Shown here one piece after another: positions 62,338-64,000 of a stretch of 64,000 nt of DNA. The notes beneath the pieces are model-generated. The model saw nothing but the letters and a program-made list of their open reading frames with translations. It had not been told where the DNA came from and did not search any database. Made by a program: the position numbers and the translations under genes. Every line of letters starts with the position of its first letter. Position 1 is the first letter of the stretch. The stretch is from Flavobacteriales bacterium UBA6057. Its GTDB lineage: Bacteria > Bacteroidota > Bacteroidia > Flavobacteriales_G > Salibacteraceae. The stretch lies in contig DIYJ01000010.1 of NCBI GenBank assembly GCA_002428995.1, positions 101,631 through 165,630 of the forward strand, in the 5' to 3' direction.

Positions 62338-62469
62338 GAAAAACAAAAGAGGTCTCACAAGCCTTTGATTAAATGGTCATTGCTGCTGGTTCGTAGTCAT
62401 CCATTGACTGTTTCCAGGTCCTGGCACCGGAAGCTGCAAGGACTGACCTAAGGGCTTGAGAGACCTCTT
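62338..62469 (-). ncRNA. Candidate structured RNA closed by a 17-base stem with U tract
   Basis: Arms at 62347-62363 and 62453-62469 are complementary at 16 of 17 positions and enclose 89 bases that can form further hairpins (AGGTC/GACCT and AGTCA/TGACT on the minus strand). On the minus strand the last arm is followed by TTTTGTTTTTC, like an intrinsic terminator. It lies between the T9SS cargo gene and the flavin reductase gene. It may be a small RNA or an elaborate terminator. The remainder of the 301-base gap (62187-62337) holds the flavin reductase promoter and nothing else I recognise. Confidence 0.5.
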
Positions 62470-62487
62470 CTATGTGTTCAGGAAGGT

Positions 62488-63486
62488 TTATCGAATCACT
62501 TCGAAGGTTTGATTGTGAATCACAGATTCCTTGTTGGTAATCCTTAGAATGTAGGTTCCTGTACTCAAATCGGAGAGGCCAATGCTCACGTTCTGACCAC
62601 CATTTTGATTGACGTTGGTCTGAATGACTCGCTTTCCTTGAAGATCATACACTTCTACAAGACTATTTTCTGGAGTTCCTTCCGCAAAGGTCAGATTCAA
62701 CTGGTCGCTCGCAGGATTGGGGAATACATTTACCTGTGCTGATCCATCTACTGCTTCGATTGCTCCTCGTTCAAGGTCATCTTTAAATACTCCGGAAGCT
62801 CCTAGCGGGCAACCCTGGTAGCAGGGATAGTTCTTCTGAATTACAGGAAACGATGTTAACACTCCATCGCAAATGAGTACAAAATCAAAGGGAGTGTTGA
62901 AGGCGAGACTCGGACAATTGCCAGAGGTAGATTCGAATACGGAATACTGCACAAGGCCACCACCTATCGGAGTGAAGATGGCTCTGCAGCAACCAGCAGT
63001 TCCGCAAGAGCTACTCAGGTATCCAATTTGACCTTGCTGTGGTGTGCTTGGATTCGAGAAACAATCGTCAGTGGGGTCCATACTAGACAAGTCTAATTCT
63101 ACGGTAGTGCAGCAATCCCAATTCGTGCTGAATAGAATGGGCTCATTGAAATGGAGTGTGATCAGTTTCAAGACCATCAGTTTGGTGAGGCCACAATCCA
63201 CGCTACCGGAGTATTGGCAGAAACTGGTTGGTTGAAGCATGTAGTGTTCAACGTTCATGTGCAGAACGCCATCACATCTGTTGGAATCGAATCGTACGTA
63301 AACCGTGAATGTACAAGTGCTGAGTCCGGGGAAGGTCTGATTAATTAGAATGATAGAACCGTCTACTGGGGCTGTGCTAACTGTAGTTCCAGAAGGACAA
63401 TCGGTGCAAGGAGTTTGGGCAATGCCAGATGTTACGGCAAACAAGCTGCACAAGGCGATACAGGTTGAGAATAGTAAGTGTTTCAT
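62488..63486 (-). CDS. Secreted protein with T9SS type A sorting domain
   Basis: A 332-residue protein. A signal peptide ends around TSGIAQ, the cysteine-rich body (about 16 Cys, e.g. CTDCPSG, CGTAGCC) is probably disulfide bonded, and the C-terminal domain (about 255-332) has VNVFPNPASDQLNLTF, VEVYDLQGKRVIQT, and DLSTGTYILRI, the standard type A sorting signal with a final beta strand. Function of the body is unknown; no enzyme motif is seen. It would be exported and linked to the cell surface. Confidence 0.9.
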   Translation of the reverse strand: MKHLLFSTCIALCSLFAVTSGIAQTPCTDCPSGTTVSTAPVDGSIILINQTFPGLSTCTFTVYVRFDSNRCDGVLHMNVEHYMLQPTSFCQYSGSVDCGLTKLMVLKLITLHFNEPILFSTNWDCCTTVELDLSSMDPTDDCFSNPSTPQQGQIGYLSSSCGTAGCCRAIFTPIGGGLVQYSVFESTSGNCPSLAFNTPFDFVLICDGVLTSFPVIQKNYPCYQGCPLGASGVFKDDLERGAIEAVDGSAQVNVFPNPASDQLNLTFAEGTPENSLVEVYDLQGKRVIQTNVNQNGGQNVSIGLSDLSTGTYILRITNKESVIHNQTFEVIR

Positions 63487-63964
63487 AGTTTTTGGAAGTG
63501 ATTAGTGTTTATATATCTCACTAATGTATGTTGGGGTTTAAACTAACGTTAGTGCCAGTTGGTGGGCGTGTAGGATTTCTTGATGAGCGTGCGCATCACA
63601 GGAATAAGCGTGTAACTTCTTCCATCACTTCTTTGAACATGCGATGATGCTATCCAATCCTAAATACAATCATCAATCCTGCTTTTGTATGAATTTCGTC
63701 TGTAGATAATGTTCACTGCATGAGATTCCTGTGAGACAGGGGGGAGAAGGAGTGAGAAGAGAATGTCCTGCGTTGGAGATCCACATCAGAAAGTTTGGAG
63801 AATGAACTGCTGATATGGTTCCGAATCGAGCATTGTCAAACCACATGAATGCGGTGCTACGAGCAGGAGCTACCAAATGCTCAGTAATGTGTTCTGAGTA
63901 GTTTTTTTGTTTTACTTTCGCGATCCCTTAAAAAAGGGCTGAAACGTTCATTATTTGTAGGCTT
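63487..63964. other. 478-base intergenic region before tRNA-Leu
   Basis: No convincing gene is seen. A 67-codon minus-strand frame (63673-63876) lacks coding character. A small hairpin CTCAG/CTGAG at 63880-63898 followed by seven T (63902-63908) may end a plus-strand transcript. TACTTTCG at 63914-63921 and TTATTTG at 63952-63958 are possible promoter pieces for the tRNA. A CCCTT/AAGGG hairpin lies between them (63927-63940). Confidence 0.4.
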
Positions 63965-64000
63965 GCGGATGTGGCGAAATTGGTAGACGCGCTAGATTTA
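63965..64000 (+). tRNA. tRNA-Leu (UAA or UAG), 3' truncated by window end
   Basis: GCGGATGTGGCGAAATTGG followed by TAGACGCGCTAGATTTA matches the acceptor stem, D-arm and 5' half of the anticodon stem of class II leucine tRNAs. With stem CTAGA and loop TT then TA, the anticodon begins UA; both UAA and UAG are leucine. The rest is outside the window. Confidence 0.93.

Noticed and set aside
63673..63876. 67-codon minus-strand frame in the last intergenic region
   Set aside because: No signal, motif or plausible promoter; composition looks non-coding.

Overview
The window looks like chromosomal DNA of a free-living Bacteroidota member, most likely of the Flavobacteriales type. The evidence is internal: a GldA-type gliding ABC ATPase, type IX secretion (T9SS) cargo and PorV-like proteins, TonB-dependent receptors with carboxypeptidase-regulatory domains, TonB proteins with polyproline linkers, lipoproteins with the GCTD...DDGSC module, LytTR regulation, and several TAnnTTTG-type -7 promoter elements with few Shine-Dalgarno sites. 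No rRNA, CRISPR array, transposase or prophage is visible. A tRNA-Leu begins at the right edge.

Layout. 1-1.9 kb: end of a VanZ-like gene and two tandem TonB genes. 1.9-4.8 kb: cysC-cysD-cysN (minus strand), making PAPS. 4.9-8.7 kb: deoxyribose-phosphate aldolase, an aldehyde dehydrogenase and a truncated non-catalytic aldehyde dehydrogenase, the last two separated by a GxxExxY gene bracketed by inverted repeats. 8.7-15.8 kb: cysQ, gmd, fcl (GDP-L-fucose), two Wzi/RemB-like outer-membrane proteins and a WecA/TagO-type sugar-phosphate transferase, which together suggest a fucose-containing, possibly sulfated surface polysaccharide. 15.8-20.7 kb: TolC, HlyD and an ABC exporter whose nucleotide-binding motifs are all degenerate. 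20.7-33.2 kb: mixed genes, including a LysM/GH18-like protein, a cupin, Smr, GT4, metK, gldA, a D-cysteine desulfhydrase homologue, a DUF2330 + RnfD-like pair and a TPR protein.

33.3-40.1 kb: hutU, then a vitamin-uptake block consisting of a YkoF-like thiamine-binding protein, PnuC/PnuT-type transporter, NadR-like kinase, terminator, TPP riboswitch, TonB-dependent receptor and ThiE/TenI homologue. 40.2-44.9 kb: GGGP synthase homologue, phosphopantetheinyl transferase, ahcY, a Rieske-like lipoprotein lacking ligands, two small unknown proteins and a LytTR response regulator. 45.1-54.6 kb: a striking three-gene locus, a 1271-aa TonB-dependent receptor, a 1529-aa secreted protein and a PorV-like barrel, with codon use suggesting high expression. 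54.7-64 kb: greA, HIT protein, ruvC and an oppositely oriented membrane protein sharing the same CATG start, GT2, an oligopeptide-type permease, AtoE-like transporter, DUF3127, flavin reductase, a possible structured RNA, a T9SS cargo protein and tRNA-Leu.

The best candidates for something undescribed are the receptor/giant protein/PorV locus, the TolC-HlyD-ABC exporter with an apparently ATPase-dead ABC subunit, the GxxExxY cassette with inverted-repeat ends, the DUF2330/RnfD-like pair and the stem-closed element at about 62.4 kb. All functional calls rest on reading the protein sequences; no database search was run.
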